From Tundrisphaera sp051175315 (GTDB taxonomy: Bacteria > Planctomycetota > Planctomycetia > Isosphaerales > Isosphaeraceae): DNA of 64,000 nt. The notes beneath the pieces are model-generated. The model did not search any database. It had not been told where the DNA came from and worked only from the letters and a program-made list of their open reading frames with translations. The stretch spans positions 6,572,001-6,636,000 of the forward strand of contig NZ_CP195100.1 in NCBI RefSeq assembly GCF_051175315.1, in the 5' to 3' direction. The number at the start of each line of letters is the position of its first letter. The first letter of the stretch is position 1. This document shows positions 23,349 to 32,386 of the stretch, piece after piece. Both the position numbers and the translations under genes were made by a program.

Positions 23349-24854
23349 TCAACGTCCGGGCGAATTCGGTTCGCTCCCCAGCCGGGAATGATATCGGCCA
23401 TAGCCCAGGTAGATCACCATCCCCAATCCCAGCCAGACCACCAGGCGGATCCAGTTATCCCGCCCCAGCGAGAACATCAAGCCGCCATTGACCAGGATCC
23501 CCAGGCTCGCCACCAGGTAGAGCGCCGGGACGCGGAACGGCCGCTCCACCTCCGGGCTCCTCCGCCTCAAGACCATGACGGCGACGCATACGATCACAAA
23601 AGCAAACAGCGTGCCGACGCTCACCAGGTCGGCCAGGACGCCGAGCGGCACCAGGGCCGCGATGATCCCCACGACCACGCCCATCAGGATCGTCGACTTC
23701 CAGGGCGTGAGGAACCGGGGATGCACGGCGCCGAACACGCTCATCGGCAGCATCCCGTCGCGGGCCATCGCCAGCAACACGCGAGGTTGGCTGAGCATCC
23801 CGACCAGCAAGGAACTGGTGATCCCGGCCAGGATGGCGGCCGTGATCAGCCCGGCGGCCCACCCCCCGCCGTGCCTCTGGAACGCGTCGGCGATCGGGGC
23901 ATCCACGTTGATCTCGGCGTAGGGGACCATCCCGGTCAGGATGCCCGCCACCACCACATACAGGGTCGTGCAGATCGCCAGCGACGCCAGGATCCCGATG
24001 GCCAGGTCGCGGCGCGGGTTCTTCGCCTCCTCGGAGTGGGTCGAGATCGAGTCGAATCCGATGTAGGCGAAGAAGATGTGGGCCGCGCCCCGGGCCACCC
24101 CCTTCCAGCCGAACTCCCGGTGGAAGAACGGGCGCCAGTTGTTCGGGTCGACGTAGGTCGCCCCGACCCCGATCACCATCAGGATCACGCAGAGGTTGAG
24201 CAGCACCAGCGCCGCGTTGAACCCCGCGCTCTCGCGGATGCCCACCACTAGGATCACGGTGATCAGCAGGATGATCAGCAGCGCCGGCAGGTTGAACCAG
24301 GCCTGGGCCATCTCGACCGCGCCGTCGGCCCCGGCGATCGGCACCAGCTTCCAGGCGAACGCCCCGCGGGCCGGGTCGAAGTCCCAGGGGGCGTTGAGCC
24401 ATCGGGGGTCGAGCGTGATCCCCAGTTGGTTGCGGAACAGGGCGGCCAGGTATTTCGACCAGCCCACGGCCACCGCCGACGACCCGATCGCGTACTCCAG
24501 CACGAGGTCCCAGCCGATGATCCAGGCGAACAGCTCGCCGAGCGTGGCATAGGCGTAGGTGTAGGCCGACCCGGCCACCGGCACCATGCTGGCCAGTTCC
24601 GAATAGCACAGCGCGGCGAACCCGCAGCCGATCCCCGCCAGGAGGAACGACAGGACCAGGGCCGGGCCGGCGTCGTTGCGGGCCGCCTCGCCGGTCAGCA
24701 CGAAGATCCCCGCGCCGATCGTCGCGCCGACGCCCAGCGCCGTCAGGGCCAGCGGCCCCAGGACCCGGTGGAGCCGCTCGCCCCCTTCCATCTCCTTCAG
24801 CAAGGTCTCGATCGGCTTGCGCGCGAACGGATCGGACGGTCGTCTTGAATTCAT
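23349..24854 (-). CDS. Amino acid permease, APC family (CAT-like)
   Basis: The 501-residue protein has about 12 to 14 hydrophobic helices. It shows the APC superfamily helix 1 motif GVGATIGAGIFVLTG and the conserved helix 6 region FFAYIGFDSISTHSEEAKNPRRDL, which is the signature of cationic-amino-acid-transporter-like (CAT, 2.A.3.3) members. The N terminus includes FARKPIETLLKEMEGGERLHRVLG, also typical of the bacterial CAT group. It imports an amino acid by proton coupling. The substrate cannot be told. ATG 24854 (MNSRRPSDPF) is chosen by family N terminus. The open frame extends further upstream without similarity. Confidence 0.9.
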   Translation of the reverse strand: MNSRRPSDPFARKPIETLLKEMEGGERLHRVLGPLALTALGVGATIGAGIFVLTGEAARNDAGPALVLSFLLAGIGCGFAALCYSELASMVPVAGSAYTYAYATLGELFAWIIGWDLVLEYAIGSSAVAVGWSKYLAALFRNQLGITLDPRWLNAPWDFDPARGAFAWKLVPIAGADGAVEMAQAWFNLPALLIILLITVILVVGIRESAGFNAALVLLNLCVILMVIGVGATYVDPNNWRPFFHREFGWKGVARGAAHIFFAYIGFDSISTHSEEAKNPRRDLAIGILASLAICTTLYVVVAGILTGMVPYAEINVDAPIADAFQRHGGGWAAGLITAAILAGITSSLLVGMLSQPRVLLAMARDGMLPMSVFGAVHPRFLTPWKSTILMGVVVGIIAALVPLGVLADLVSVGTLFAFVIVCVAVMVLRRRSPEVERPFRVPALYLVASLGILVNGGLMFSLGRDNWIRLVVWLGLGMVIYLGYGRYHSRLGSEPNSPGR

Positions 24855-24976
24855 CCGGCAAGATTCCCCGCGTCGGTCCCTGGCCAGGCCCGAGGTTGAA
24901 CGGAAGGTGGCGAGGCCCCACCCTACGAAAACCGTCGGACCCAGGCAAAGCCATTCGCCCGCCCGGGCGGCCGGGG

Positions 24977-25690
24977 TCACGGCTCCTCGTCGAGCGGCTC
25001 CAGGTCGCGGACCTTGATCAGCCGGGCCCCCAGCGACTCGTTGAATCGGATCGACCCCCGGACGCCGACCCGGCGCGCCAGCAGGCGGGCGGTGGGGATG
25101 CCCGGGGGGATGTCCAGGTAGGCGACCGGGACGCCCTGGGGGCCGATCAAGGCATGGACCTTCTGGCCGTCCACCTGGCGCGACGAGGCCTGGAGGTAGC
25201 CCCGGGCGTCGTAGCCGAGGTCGGTGGCGACCCGCGCCTTCATGAGCCGGGCGCGGATCTCGTCGACCTCGTGGTCGCGCCGGCGGCTCCGGGCGGTCGC
25301 CGCCTCGAAGCGCAGGGCCGCGTCGGCGATCGGGTCGCCGGTGCCCGCCGCCGCGGCGGTGACGGCGGCGTCGGCCGAAGGCTCGTCGATCCTGGGGGTG
25401 GGACGACGGCCGGCCGGTTCGTCCTCGACCCGGGGCGAGGGTGCCCGGCCATCGCCCGGAGGGCTCGCCCGCCAGGAGCCCGAGGGGGCCTGGGCCATCG
25501 GCCTCGCGCCGGCGGGCGAAGCGGGCCGCTTCGGGGCGGGGGGCCGGCGATCGGGCACTTCCATGCGGATCAGAGGGGCCGCCGGGGTCCGACGCGACGA
25601 CGCGGGCGCATCATCGGCCCCGCGCGCCGGGGGCGCGATCGCCGCGATGACCAGGAGGATCCGGAGGGCCGAAACCCGCGAGGCGACCAT
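24977..25690 (-). CDS. Exported hypothetical protein with conserved C-terminal domain
   Basis: The 237-residue product starts at ATG 25690 (MVASRVSALRILL), giving a signal peptide with likely cleavage after PPARGA. Residues ~30-130 are a Pro/Arg/Ala-rich, low-complexity linker. The last ~110 residues form a compact domain. It begins with a helix (ARSRRRDHEVDEIRARLMKA) and continues with beta strands (VHALIGPQGVPVAYLDIPPG, RVGVRGSIRF). It resembles SH3-like domains seen in other planctomycete exported proteins, which is an impression only. It lies downstream of no operon partner. Function unknown. Confidence 0.65.
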   Translation of the reverse strand: MVASRVSALRILLVIAAIAPPARGADDAPASSRRTPAAPLIRMEVPDRRPPAPKRPASPAGARPMAQAPSGSWRASPPGDGRAPSPRVEDEPAGRRPTPRIDEPSADAAVTAAAAGTGDPIADAALRFEAATARSRRRDHEVDEIRARLMKARVATDLGYDARGYLQASSRQVDGQKVHALIGPQGVPVAYLDIPPGIPTARLLARRVGVRGSIRFNESLGARLIKVRDLEPLDEEP

Positions 25691-25893
25691 CCGATTGCCG
25701 TCCCCCACGCCATCGGCCCGATGCTTCGCCCCAGGCCCCGAGGCCGGGGCCACGCCGCGGGAGGATCGCCGAGGGCGCCGGTCTCGTCAAGGTCGATCGG
25801 GCGGCGGGCCGGCTTCGCGGGCGGGCGCTGTTGATTTTCGATTTCGCATCGCTTATGATCTTCTTCCGTGCCCCCGACCTGTCGGGGTCGCCC

Positions 25894-25966
25894 GCCGCCT
25901 TAGCTCAGTTGGTAGAGCGACGCTTTCGTAAAGCGTAGGTCCCGAGTTCGAGTCTCGGAGGTGGCT
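25894..25966 (+). tRNA. tRNA-Thr (anticodon CGT)
   Basis: The 73-nt cloverleaf has acceptor arms GCCGCCT/AGGTGGC (one G-T pair), D arm TAGCTCAGTTGGTAGAGC, anticodon stem ACGCT/AGCGT with loop TTCGTAA (anticodon CGT at 25927-25929), and T arm with GTTCGAGTC. The CCA end is not encoded. Confidence 0.96.
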
Positions 25967-26123
25967 TAATCATGACCGCACGGTTCGCCGTGGGCCATGA
26001 ATCGCAGGCGGAGCCCCGCCGGCTCCCCTCGCGTCGCGAATCACGGGTCGAGACACCCACCGCCCGCGAACCCCGCCCCGCCCGATCGACGCACCATGCG
26101 CCCGCCTCCCGGAGACCCCCGCG

Positions 26124-26288
26124 ATGAGTGGCCCGATCGTCCGCAAGTACGGCTTCCCGAATTTCGAGGCGATCTTCGGCAAGCGCGAGCTGAAGCACGG
26201 GGTCGACGAGCCCAAGCCCGAGGAATCGGCCGGGAATGAGCCCAAGCCGGACGAGGCAACGGGCAAGGTCGAGCCGAAGAAAGACTGA
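26124..26288 (+). CDS. 54-residue conserved small protein
   Basis: The product begins MSGPIVRKYGFPNFEAIFGK. The rest is a Lys/Glu/Pro-rich tail with two similar segments (DEPKPEES, NEPKPDEA). I recall proteins with this same head in many planctomycete genomes, where they are always about this short. It has no membrane segment. The ATG at 26124 has a weak upstream site (GGAGA 13 bases before). The conserved head with a free acidic/basic tail suggests a protein-binding peptide, but no partner is known. It lies 157 bp after tRNA-Thr. Confidence 0.7.
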   Translation: MSGPIVRKYGFPNFEAIFGKRELKHGVDEPKPEESAGNEPKPDEATGKVEPKKD

Positions 26289-26432
26289 CCCGGAGGCCCC
26301 GGGCGGCGGCGAACCGGCCGAGATCGGTTTTGCCATTTTTTCAAGGGCCGGTTAAGCTGGACCGAGAGCGACCCTCGCCGCGACGGGGGACGACGGCCCC
26401 CGGCAGGATGCGCGGGGGTCGGTGGGGCGACG

Positions 26433-27725
26433 ATGGCCGTCTCCCCGGATGACGACCGATCGCGACTGTTCCCCACCGACGGCGGCGGGACCCGCCGGGG
26501 ATCATCCCCGCTCATGGTCAACCTCTACGGCAATCTCCTGCTCGGCCTGGTCGCCACGATCGCCATCTCGGTGACGCTGGTCGCCCTGCTCTCGGTCTTC
26601 TGGGTCACCCGTCGCCGCCGGGGGCTGCCGGACTGGACCCCGCCGGTCACGATCCTCAAGCCGCTCAAGGGGCTGGACGAGGACCTGGAAGGGAACCTCC
26701 GCAGCTTCTTCCGGCTCGATTACCCGGTCTACCAGCTCCTGTTCTGCGTGGCCGACCCCGACGACCCGGCGATCCCGCTGGTCCAGCGGCTGCTCCGCGA
26801 GTTCCCCGACCAGGACGCCCGGCTGATCGTGGGCTGCCCCCGGTTCGGGCTCAACCCCAAGGTCGAGAGCCTGGCGGCCATGGAGCGGGCCCGCCGCCAC
26901 GACACGATCCTGATCAGCGACTCCAACGTCCGGGCCCGGCCGTCCTACCTCCAGGAGACGGCCTGCTACCTGGCCGACCCGGGGGTCGGGCTGGTCACGA
27001 ACCTGTTCGCCGGCACCGGCGAAGAGCAGGCCGGCGCGGCGCTGGAGAACCTCCAGCTCAACGGGATCGTGGCCGGCGGCGTGGCCACGGCCTCCCTGCT
27101 GGGCATCACCTGCGTGGTCGGCAAGTCGATGCTGATGCCGGCCCGCGTGCTGGAGGCGATCGGAGGGTTCGCCTCGGTCCGCAACCTGCTGGCCGAGGAC
27201 CAGGCCATCGGCATCCGGGTGCGCAAGGCGGGCTACTCGATCCGCCTGAGCCACCACGTCGTCGAGAACCCGAACCACACGCGGAGCTTCCGCTGGTTCC
27301 TGAACCGTCACTCGCGCTGGTTCAAGATCCGCCGGCGGCTGGCCCCCGCGACGTTCGTGATCGAGCCGTCGTTCAACCTGGCGACGGTGGGCGTGGTCTG
27401 GGCGCTGGCGGGCGACGGGTCGGGGCTGGCCTGGACCGGCCTGTTCGGCTTCGTCGGGCTGGGGATGGCGCGGGACGCGATCCAGGCGAAGCGGCTCCGG
27501 GGCACGTTCCCGAGCCCCAGGCACCTGCTGCTCAGCCCGCTCAAGGACCTGTTCCTCCTGCCGGTCTGGTTCGACGCGCTGCTCAACCGGCGGATCCAGT
27601 GGCGGGGCAACCGATTCCTGGTCGGCAAATACACCCGCCTGCGTTCGGCCCGGACTTCCCGGGACGTGCGGCTGCGGGTCCGCCGGGTCATGAAGGTCCG
27701 CGCCCAGCATCAGCACGGCGGTTGA
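26433..27725 (+). CDS. Glycosyltransferase family 21 (ceramide glucosyltransferase/HpnI-like)
   Basis: The ~430-residue protein has an N-terminal membrane segment (LLLGLVATIAISVTLVALLSVF). A GT21 domain follows: VTILKPLKGLDEDLEGNL at the start, ISDSNVR for the second acidic motif, LLAEDQAIGIRVRKAGY for the third, and the (Q/R)-x-x-R-W motif as RHSRW. C-terminal hydrophobic segments follow. GT21 enzymes glycosylate ceramide or, in hopanoid producers (HpnI), add N-acetylglucosamine to a hopanoid. The lipid acceptor here is unknown. ATG 26433 is used. An ATG at 26514 just before the membrane segment is possible. Confidence 0.85.
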   Translation: MAVSPDDDRSRLFPTDGGGTRRGSSPLMVNLYGNLLLGLVATIAISVTLVALLSVFWVTRRRRGLPDWTPPVTILKPLKGLDEDLEGNLRSFFRLDYPVYQLLFCVADPDDPAIPLVQRLLREFPDQDARLIVGCPRFGLNPKVESLAAMERARRHDTILISDSNVRARPSYLQETACYLADPGVGLVTNLFAGTGEEQAGAALENLQLNGIVAGGVATASLLGITCVVGKSMLMPARVLEAIGGFASVRNLLAEDQAIGIRVRKAGYSIRLSHHVVENPNHTRSFRWFLNRHSRWFKIRRRLAPATFVIEPSFNLATVGVVWALAGDGSGLAWTGLFGFVGLGMARDAIQAKRLRGTFPSPRHLLLSPLKDLFLLPVWFDALLNRRIQWRGNRFLVGKYTRLRSARTSRDVRLRVRRVMKVRAQHQHGG

Positions 27726-27736
27726 GGGTCGCGTTG

Positions 27737-29335
27737 ATGGAACCAGAGATGGAGGCCGATGAGCCTCGCCCGGCCCCGATGAAGCGCCGCCCGGCGATCC
27801 GGATCGCGGCGCTGATCGGCCTGGCGCTCGCCTCCATCCTGCCCTCCCCCGCCCCGGCCGCAGACGCCCTGGCCCGGATCCGAGCGGCCGGCGTCCTCGC
27901 TTATGGGGCCGACGAGGAAGGCGGGGCCCCTTACATCTACGTCGACCGGGCCACGGAGAAGCGGGTCGGCTTCGAAGCCGAGCTGATGGAGCGGATCGGC
28001 CGCGAGCTGGGCGTCCGCCCCGCGTTCCGCCAGGCCCAGTGGGAATACCTGCTCAACGTCCTGGGACGGGGCGAGGTCGACCTGGTTATCAACGGCTACG
28101 AGCTGACCGAGGCCCGCGCCCGGGATTACCTGCCGACCCGGCCCTACTACGTCTATCAGCTCCAGTTGATGGCCCGGAAGGATGGCCCGGTCCAGTCGTG
28201 GGCGGACTTCGCCATGCCCCGGCCGGGCGGCGGGCCGTGGAAGGTCGGCGTGCTGGGGATGTCGGCCGCGGACGACTACCTCGCCCGGTTCCAGGGGGCG
28301 AATCTCCGGCCCTACGTCTTCGACTCCGCCACCGGCGCCATGACCGCCGTGCGGAACGGCCAGATCGACGCCACCCTCCAGGACCTGCCGGCGGCCCGCC
28401 ACTACGCCAAGCAGGACGAATTCCGCGACACCCTCGGTTTGGTCGGCCCGCCCGACGGCTGCGGCTACTACGTGATCTATGTCCGCAAGGGGGACGAGGC
28501 CTTGCGGGACGCCATCGACGGCGTCCTCGGGCGTCTGATCGCTTCGGGCGAACTCCGGACGCTCTACGAGAAGTACGACATCTGGAACCCGGCGCAGGAG
28601 GTCCTGAAGGCCGAGTTCCGCAGGTCGGCCGATCCCGTCGAAACCCCTGGACATTCCCGGATGTTCGATTGGGGGCTGATCCGCCGATTCGGCCCGGACC
28701 TGGTCCTGGCGGCCGGGGTCACGGCGATCCTGTCCTGCACGGCGATGCCGCTGGCGATGACCTTGGGGCTTCTGATCGCGATCGGCCGGGTGTTCGGGCC
28801 GAGGCCGCTGGAGATGGTGCTCAAGGCTTACGTCGAGCTGATCCGCGGGACGCCGCTGATCATCCAATTGTTCGCCCTGTTCTACGTCCTGCCGGAGCTG
28901 GGCATCACCCTAACGCCGTGGGCGGCGGGCGTGGGCGGGCTGGCGATCAACTATTCGGCGTATGAGGCGGAGATCTACCGGGCCGGGCTCCAGGCGATTC
29001 CCCGAGGGCAGATGGAGGCGGCCTTGGCGCTGGGGATGACGCCCGCGCAGGCCGTGCGCCGGGTGATCGTGCCGCAGGCGGTGCGGATCGTGATCCCGCC
29101 GGTGACCAGCGACTTCATCGCCCTGTTCAAGGACACGTCGGTCTGCTCGGTCATCACCCTGACGGAGCTGACCAAGCGGTATTCAATCCTGTTCAACACG
29201 CACGGCGGGGTGGTCGAATTTGGCCTGGCCACGGCCGCCCTGTACATGGCGATGAGCCTGCCGCTGTCGTGGTTCTCGCGGTGGGTCGAGCGGAGGTTGG
29301 ACGACGGGCCGTCGCGGCCGGGAGGGGCACGTTGA
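27737..29335 (+). CDS. Amino acid ABC transporter: substrate-binding protein fused to permease
   Basis: The ~532-residue protein joins two parts. Residues ~15-38 are an export signal. A family 3 periplasmic solute-binding domain (about 40-290) follows, with RIRAAGVLAYGADEEGGAP, GFEAELMERIGRELG and VDLVINGYELTEAR. From about 315 to the end is a HisM/GlnP-type permease with about five helices and the EAA loop (EAALALGMTPAQAVRRVIVPQA). It would bind a polar amino acid outside and form the channel. Its stop overlaps the TTG start of the ATPase (TTGA at 29332-29335). ATG 27737 is used. The ATG at 27779, just before the signal, is an alternative. Confidence 0.88.
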   Translation: MEPEMEADEPRPAPMKRRPAIRIAALIGLALASILPSPAPAADALARIRAAGVLAYGADEEGGAPYIYVDRATEKRVGFEAELMERIGRELGVRPAFRQAQWEYLLNVLGRGEVDLVINGYELTEARARDYLPTRPYYVYQLQLMARKDGPVQSWADFAMPRPGGGPWKVGVLGMSAADDYLARFQGANLRPYVFDSATGAMTAVRNGQIDATLQDLPAARHYAKQDEFRDTLGLVGPPDGCGYYVIYVRKGDEALRDAIDGVLGRLIASGELRTLYEKYDIWNPAQEVLKAEFRRSADPVETPGHSRMFDWGLIRRFGPDLVLAAGVTAILSCTAMPLAMTLGLLIAIGRVFGPRPLEMVLKAYVELIRGTPLIIQLFALFYVLPELGITLTPWAAGVGGLAINYSAYEAEIYRAGLQAIPRGQMEAALALGMTPAQAVRRVIVPQAVRIVIPPVTSDFIALFKDTSVCSVITLTELTKRYSILFNTHGGVVEFGLATAALYMAMSLPLSWFSRWVERRLDDGPSRPGGAR

Positions 29336-30078
29336 TCGAGGTCGAGGGCCTGGTCAAGCGTCACGGGACGCTGGAAGTCCTGCGCGGGGTGTCGCTCCGG
29401 GTCGAGCGGGGCGAGGTCGCGGCGATCATCGGGCCGTCGGGCGGGGGGAAGAGCACCTTCCTCCGCTGCCTCAACGGCCTGGAAGCCTTCCAGGGCGGGT
29501 CGATCGCCATCGCCGGTCAGAACCTCTGCTGCACCGCCTCGGCCCGGGACCGGGCGAAATCCCTGGGCCTGATCCGCCGCCGGGTGGGGATGGTCTTCCA
29601 GGGGTTCAACCTGTTCCCGCACCGGACCGTGCTGGGCAACGTGACCGAGGGCCCGGTCCAGGTCCTGGGCCTGGGGATCGATGAAGCGAGCGAGCGGGCG
29701 AAGGCGCTCCTGGATCGGGTCGGTCTGGCCGACAAGCTGGACGCCCGCCCGCGCGAGCTGTCCGGGGGGCAGCAGCAGCGGGTCGCCATCGCCCGCGCCC
29801 TGGCGATGGAGCCCGAGGCGATCCTGTTCGACGAGCCCACCAGCGCCCTGGACCCGCGGATGACCGGCGAGGTGCTGGCGGTCATGGCCGACCTGGCCCG
29901 CGACGGCCTGACCATGGTGGTTGTCACCCACGCGATGCGGTTCGCCCGCCAGGTGGCCACCACGGTCCACGTCTTCGGCGAGGGGCGGGTGGTCGAGTCC
30001 GGCCCGCCGGCCCAGGTGTTCGAGCGGCCGGGCCACGAGGCGACCCGCCTGCTCCTGTCCGAGGCCCAGGCGGCCTGA
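29332..30078 (+). CDS. Amino acid ABC transporter ATP-binding protein (GlnQ/HisP type)
   Basis: The 248-residue protein has Walker A GPSGGGKST, Q-loop region MVFQGFNLFPHRTVLGN, signature LSGGQQQR, Walker B ILFDEPTSALDP and H-loop VVVTHAMRFA. All are of the polar-amino-acid importer class. It powers the fused binding-protein/permease encoded immediately upstream. The start is a TTG (LIEVEGLVKRHG) overlapping the previous stop by four bases, with GGAGGGG 6 bases upstream. Together the two genes make a complete importer in only two proteins. Confidence 0.92.
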   Translation: MIEVEGLVKRHGTLEVLRGVSLRVERGEVAAIIGPSGGGKSTFLRCLNGLEAFQGGSIAIAGQNLCCTASARDRAKSLGLIRRRVGMVFQGFNLFPHRTVLGNVTEGPVQVLGLGIDEASERAKALLDRVGLADKLDARPRELSGGQQQRVAIARALAMEPEAILFDEPTSALDPRMTGEVLAVMADLARDGLTMVVVTHAMRFARQVATTVHVFGEGRVVESGPPAQVFERPGHEATRLLLSEAQAA

Positions 30079-30171
30079 GCCCGCCATCGGCCGAGGCCGG
30101 CGACGCGGCCCGGGACCACGTCCCGCCCACGCCCCGGCCTCGATGGGTCGACGACCCCGAAGGGGTGCGGC

Positions 30172-30846
30172 TCAGTTGTTGCCGCGGCCGCGGGGACGGC
30201 CGCCCGGGCGGCCTTCCATCTTGACCTCGAACGGCTCGCCGAGCATCTCCTTGTACTGCTTTTTCTGGTCGTCGGTCATGACGGCCAGGACCTTTTCGTT
30301 GGTCTCCTTGCGGATCTTCTCCATCGCCGCCATCCGGTCGCTGCCCTCGGCCTGCATCGCCTCGCGCATCTCGGTGAAGGAATCGGTGATGATCGTCCGG
30401 ACCTTGTCGGACTGATCGTCGGTGACGTTGAGCTTCTTGGCGAACGGGGGGTAGGTCAGGGCGTTGGCGCCCTGCTGCTGGAGGACGATCTCCTTGAGAC
30501 GCTTGGTCTGCTCGGGCTTCATGAACGCGCCGAGGGCCTTAAGGCCTTCTTCGTTGGTGGTCCAGTTGATCTCCTGGAACTTCTTCATCCGCTCGGCCGG
30601 CTCGAGGTCCTGGAGCGAGGACATCGACTCGCGGCTCTTCTCGCGCAGCTCGTCGGCCACGCCCTTGGCCTTCTCGATCTGGTCCTCTTCGAGCTTGAGT
30701 TCCTTCTGGACGCTCTCGTTGGTGATCAGTCCGACCACGCCGCCGCGATTGAACCCGCCGCCGGGGCCGCGGCCCTGGGCCGACACCGTGCCGGCGAATG
30801 CCGCGACCAGGCCGAACGTCAAGGCGACCTTGCTGAAAGCGCTCAT
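30172..30846 (-). CDS. Exported helical protein, Spy/CpxP-like in style
   Basis: The 224-residue product has a signal peptide (residues 1-23, ending in TVSAQ). A Gly-rich segment follows, then long charged helices rich in Lys, Glu, Gln and Met. Motif-like repeats of KELKLEEDQIEK, MKPEQTKRLKEIVLQQ and TDDQKKQYKEMLGEPF recall the 'LTxxQ' repeats of Spy/CpxP periplasmic chaperones. The tail is Arg/Gly-rich (GRPRGRGN). Planctomycetes encode many proteins of this build. An AAGGAAG site precedes ATG 30846. A role in envelope protein quality control or metal binding is inference. Confidence 0.7.
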   Translation of the reverse strand: MSAFSKVALTFGLVAAFAGTVSAQGRGPGGGFNRGGVVGLITNESVQKELKLEEDQIEKAKGVADELREKSRESMSSLQDLEPAERMKKFQEINWTTNEEGLKALGAFMKPEQTKRLKEIVLQQQGANALTYPPFAKKLNVTDDQSDKVRTIITDSFTEMREAMQAEGSDRMAAMEKIRKETNEKVLAVMTDDQKKQYKEMLGEPFEVKMEGRPGGRPRGRGNN

Positions 30847-31009
30847 GGTATCGACTTCCTTGGAGATGAGAGGGGAGTTGCCGGTCCCCGCGGAGAAACC
30901 TCGGCGGGCGATCGCGACCGATCCGCCGATCATGCTCCCTAGATTAGCGTCATAGGACAACGCCCGGGCCGGGGGAATCGGCAAATTCTCGGATCCTCCC
31001 CGGCCCCGA

Positions 31010-32386
31010 TCAGTTGCGCAGGCTGGACAGCGGGGCCGGGATGCGGCCGCCGTGGTGGACGAACGCGGAGCTGCCGCCGGCGGCGTGGATCGGCAGGATG
31101 ATCATCTCGCCGAACAGGCCGCCGAACACGGCGCGTTCGCCGGCCGCCTTGCCGGGCACCGGGATCACCCGGACGGCGGTCGTCTTGTGGTTGATCACGC
31201 CGATGGCCACCTCGTCGGCGATCACGCCGGCCAGGGTCTCGGCGTCGGTGTCGCCGGGCACGGCGATCATGTCCAGGCCGACCGAGCAGACGGCGGTCAT
31301 CGCCTCCAGCTTGGACAGGGTCAGGTCGCCCCGCTCCACGGCATCGGCCAGGGCCGAGTCCTCGCTGACCGCCACGAACGCGCCGGAGAGCCCGCCCACC
31401 GACGAGCTGGCGAAGCTGCCCCCCTTCTTCACCGCGTCGTTGAGCAGGGCCAGCGCGGCGGTGGAGCCCGGCGCGCCCAGGCGGACGACGCCCATGGCCT
31501 GGAGGATCTCGCCCACGGAGTCGCCCACCTGCGGGGTCGGGGCCAGCGACAGGTCGACGATGCCGAAGGCCACGTCGAGCCGGGCGGCGACCTCGCGGCC
31601 GATCAGCTCGCCGACGCGGGTCACTCGGAACGCCGTGCTCTTGATCTCCTCGGCGATCTCGCCCAACGTCGGGTTGGTGGGCGAATGGGCGACCATGTCC
31701 TCCACGGCCGCCTTGACCACCCCGGGGCCGCTCACCCCGATGTTGATCACGCAGTCGGGCTCGCCGACCCCGTGGAAGGCGCCGGCCATGAACGGGTTGT
31801 CGGTCGGGGCGTTGGCGAAGATCACCAGCTTGGCGCAGCCGAAGCCGTCGTGGTCCCTGGTCCGGGCGGCGGTCTCCACCAGCACCCGCCCCAGCGCCAG
31901 GATGGCGTCCATGTTGATCCCGGCGGCCGTGCTGCCCACGTTCACCGAGGCGCAGACCCGCTTGGTGGTGGACAGGACCTCGGGCAACGTCTCGATCAGG
32001 CGGCGATCCCCGGTGGTCCAGCCCTTCTGGACCAGGGCCGAGAACCCGCCGATCAGGTCGACCTCGACCTCCTGGGCCACGGCGTCCAGGGTCGCGGCGA
32101 CCGCCAAAAATCCCTCGGCCGAGTGGGCCGCGGCCACCGATGCGATCGGGCTGACCGCGATCCGACGGTTGACGATCGGGATGCCGTACCGGGCCTCGAC
32201 CTCGCGGCACACGGCGCGGAGGCGGCCGGCATAGCGGATCAGACGCTCGCGGATCCGCCCGCAGAGGACCTTCAGGTCGGGCGAGGCACAGCCATGCAGG
32301 TCGATGCCCATCGTGACGGTCCGCACGTCGAGCTTGTGCTGGCGGACCATGCCGAGAGTGGACAGGACGTCCTCGGTGCGATGCAA
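31010..32386 (-). CDS. PFL family protein (UPF0210, DUF711)
   Basis: The 458-residue soluble protein matches UPF0210 over its whole length: KLDVRTVTMGIDLHGC near the N terminus, VSPIASVAAAHS, GDSVGEILQAMG, SVGGLSGAFVAVSEDSAL and VDMIAVPGDTDAETL-type segments. The family has a pyruvate-formate-lyase-like fold, but no activity is known. The TTG start at 32386 has AAGGAG six bases upstream. It gives a head (HRTEDVLSTLGM) that aligns with the normal N terminus of the family. The first ATG (32341) would remove it. In many bacteria an ACT-domain partner precedes this gene. Here an ACT protein is encoded at 40153, away from it. Confidence 0.88.
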   Translation of the reverse strand: MHRTEDVLSTLGMVRQHKLDVRTVTMGIDLHGCASPDLKVLCGRIRERLIRYAGRLRAVCREVEARYGIPIVNRRIAVSPIASVAAAHSAEGFLAVAATLDAVAQEVEVDLIGGFSALVQKGWTTGDRRLIETLPEVLSTTKRVCASVNVGSTAAGINMDAILALGRVLVETAARTRDHDGFGCAKLVIFANAPTDNPFMAGAFHGVGEPDCVINIGVSGPGVVKAAVEDMVAHSPTNPTLGEIAEEIKSTAFRVTRVGELIGREVAARLDVAFGIVDLSLAPTPQVGDSVGEILQAMGVVRLGAPGSTAALALLNDAVKKGGSFASSSVGGLSGAFVAVSEDSALADAVERGDLTLSKLEAMTAVCSVGLDMIAVPGDTDAETLAGVIADEVAIGVINHKTTAVRVIPVPGKAAGERAVFGGLFGEMIILPIHAAGGSSAFVHHGGRIPAPLSSLRN

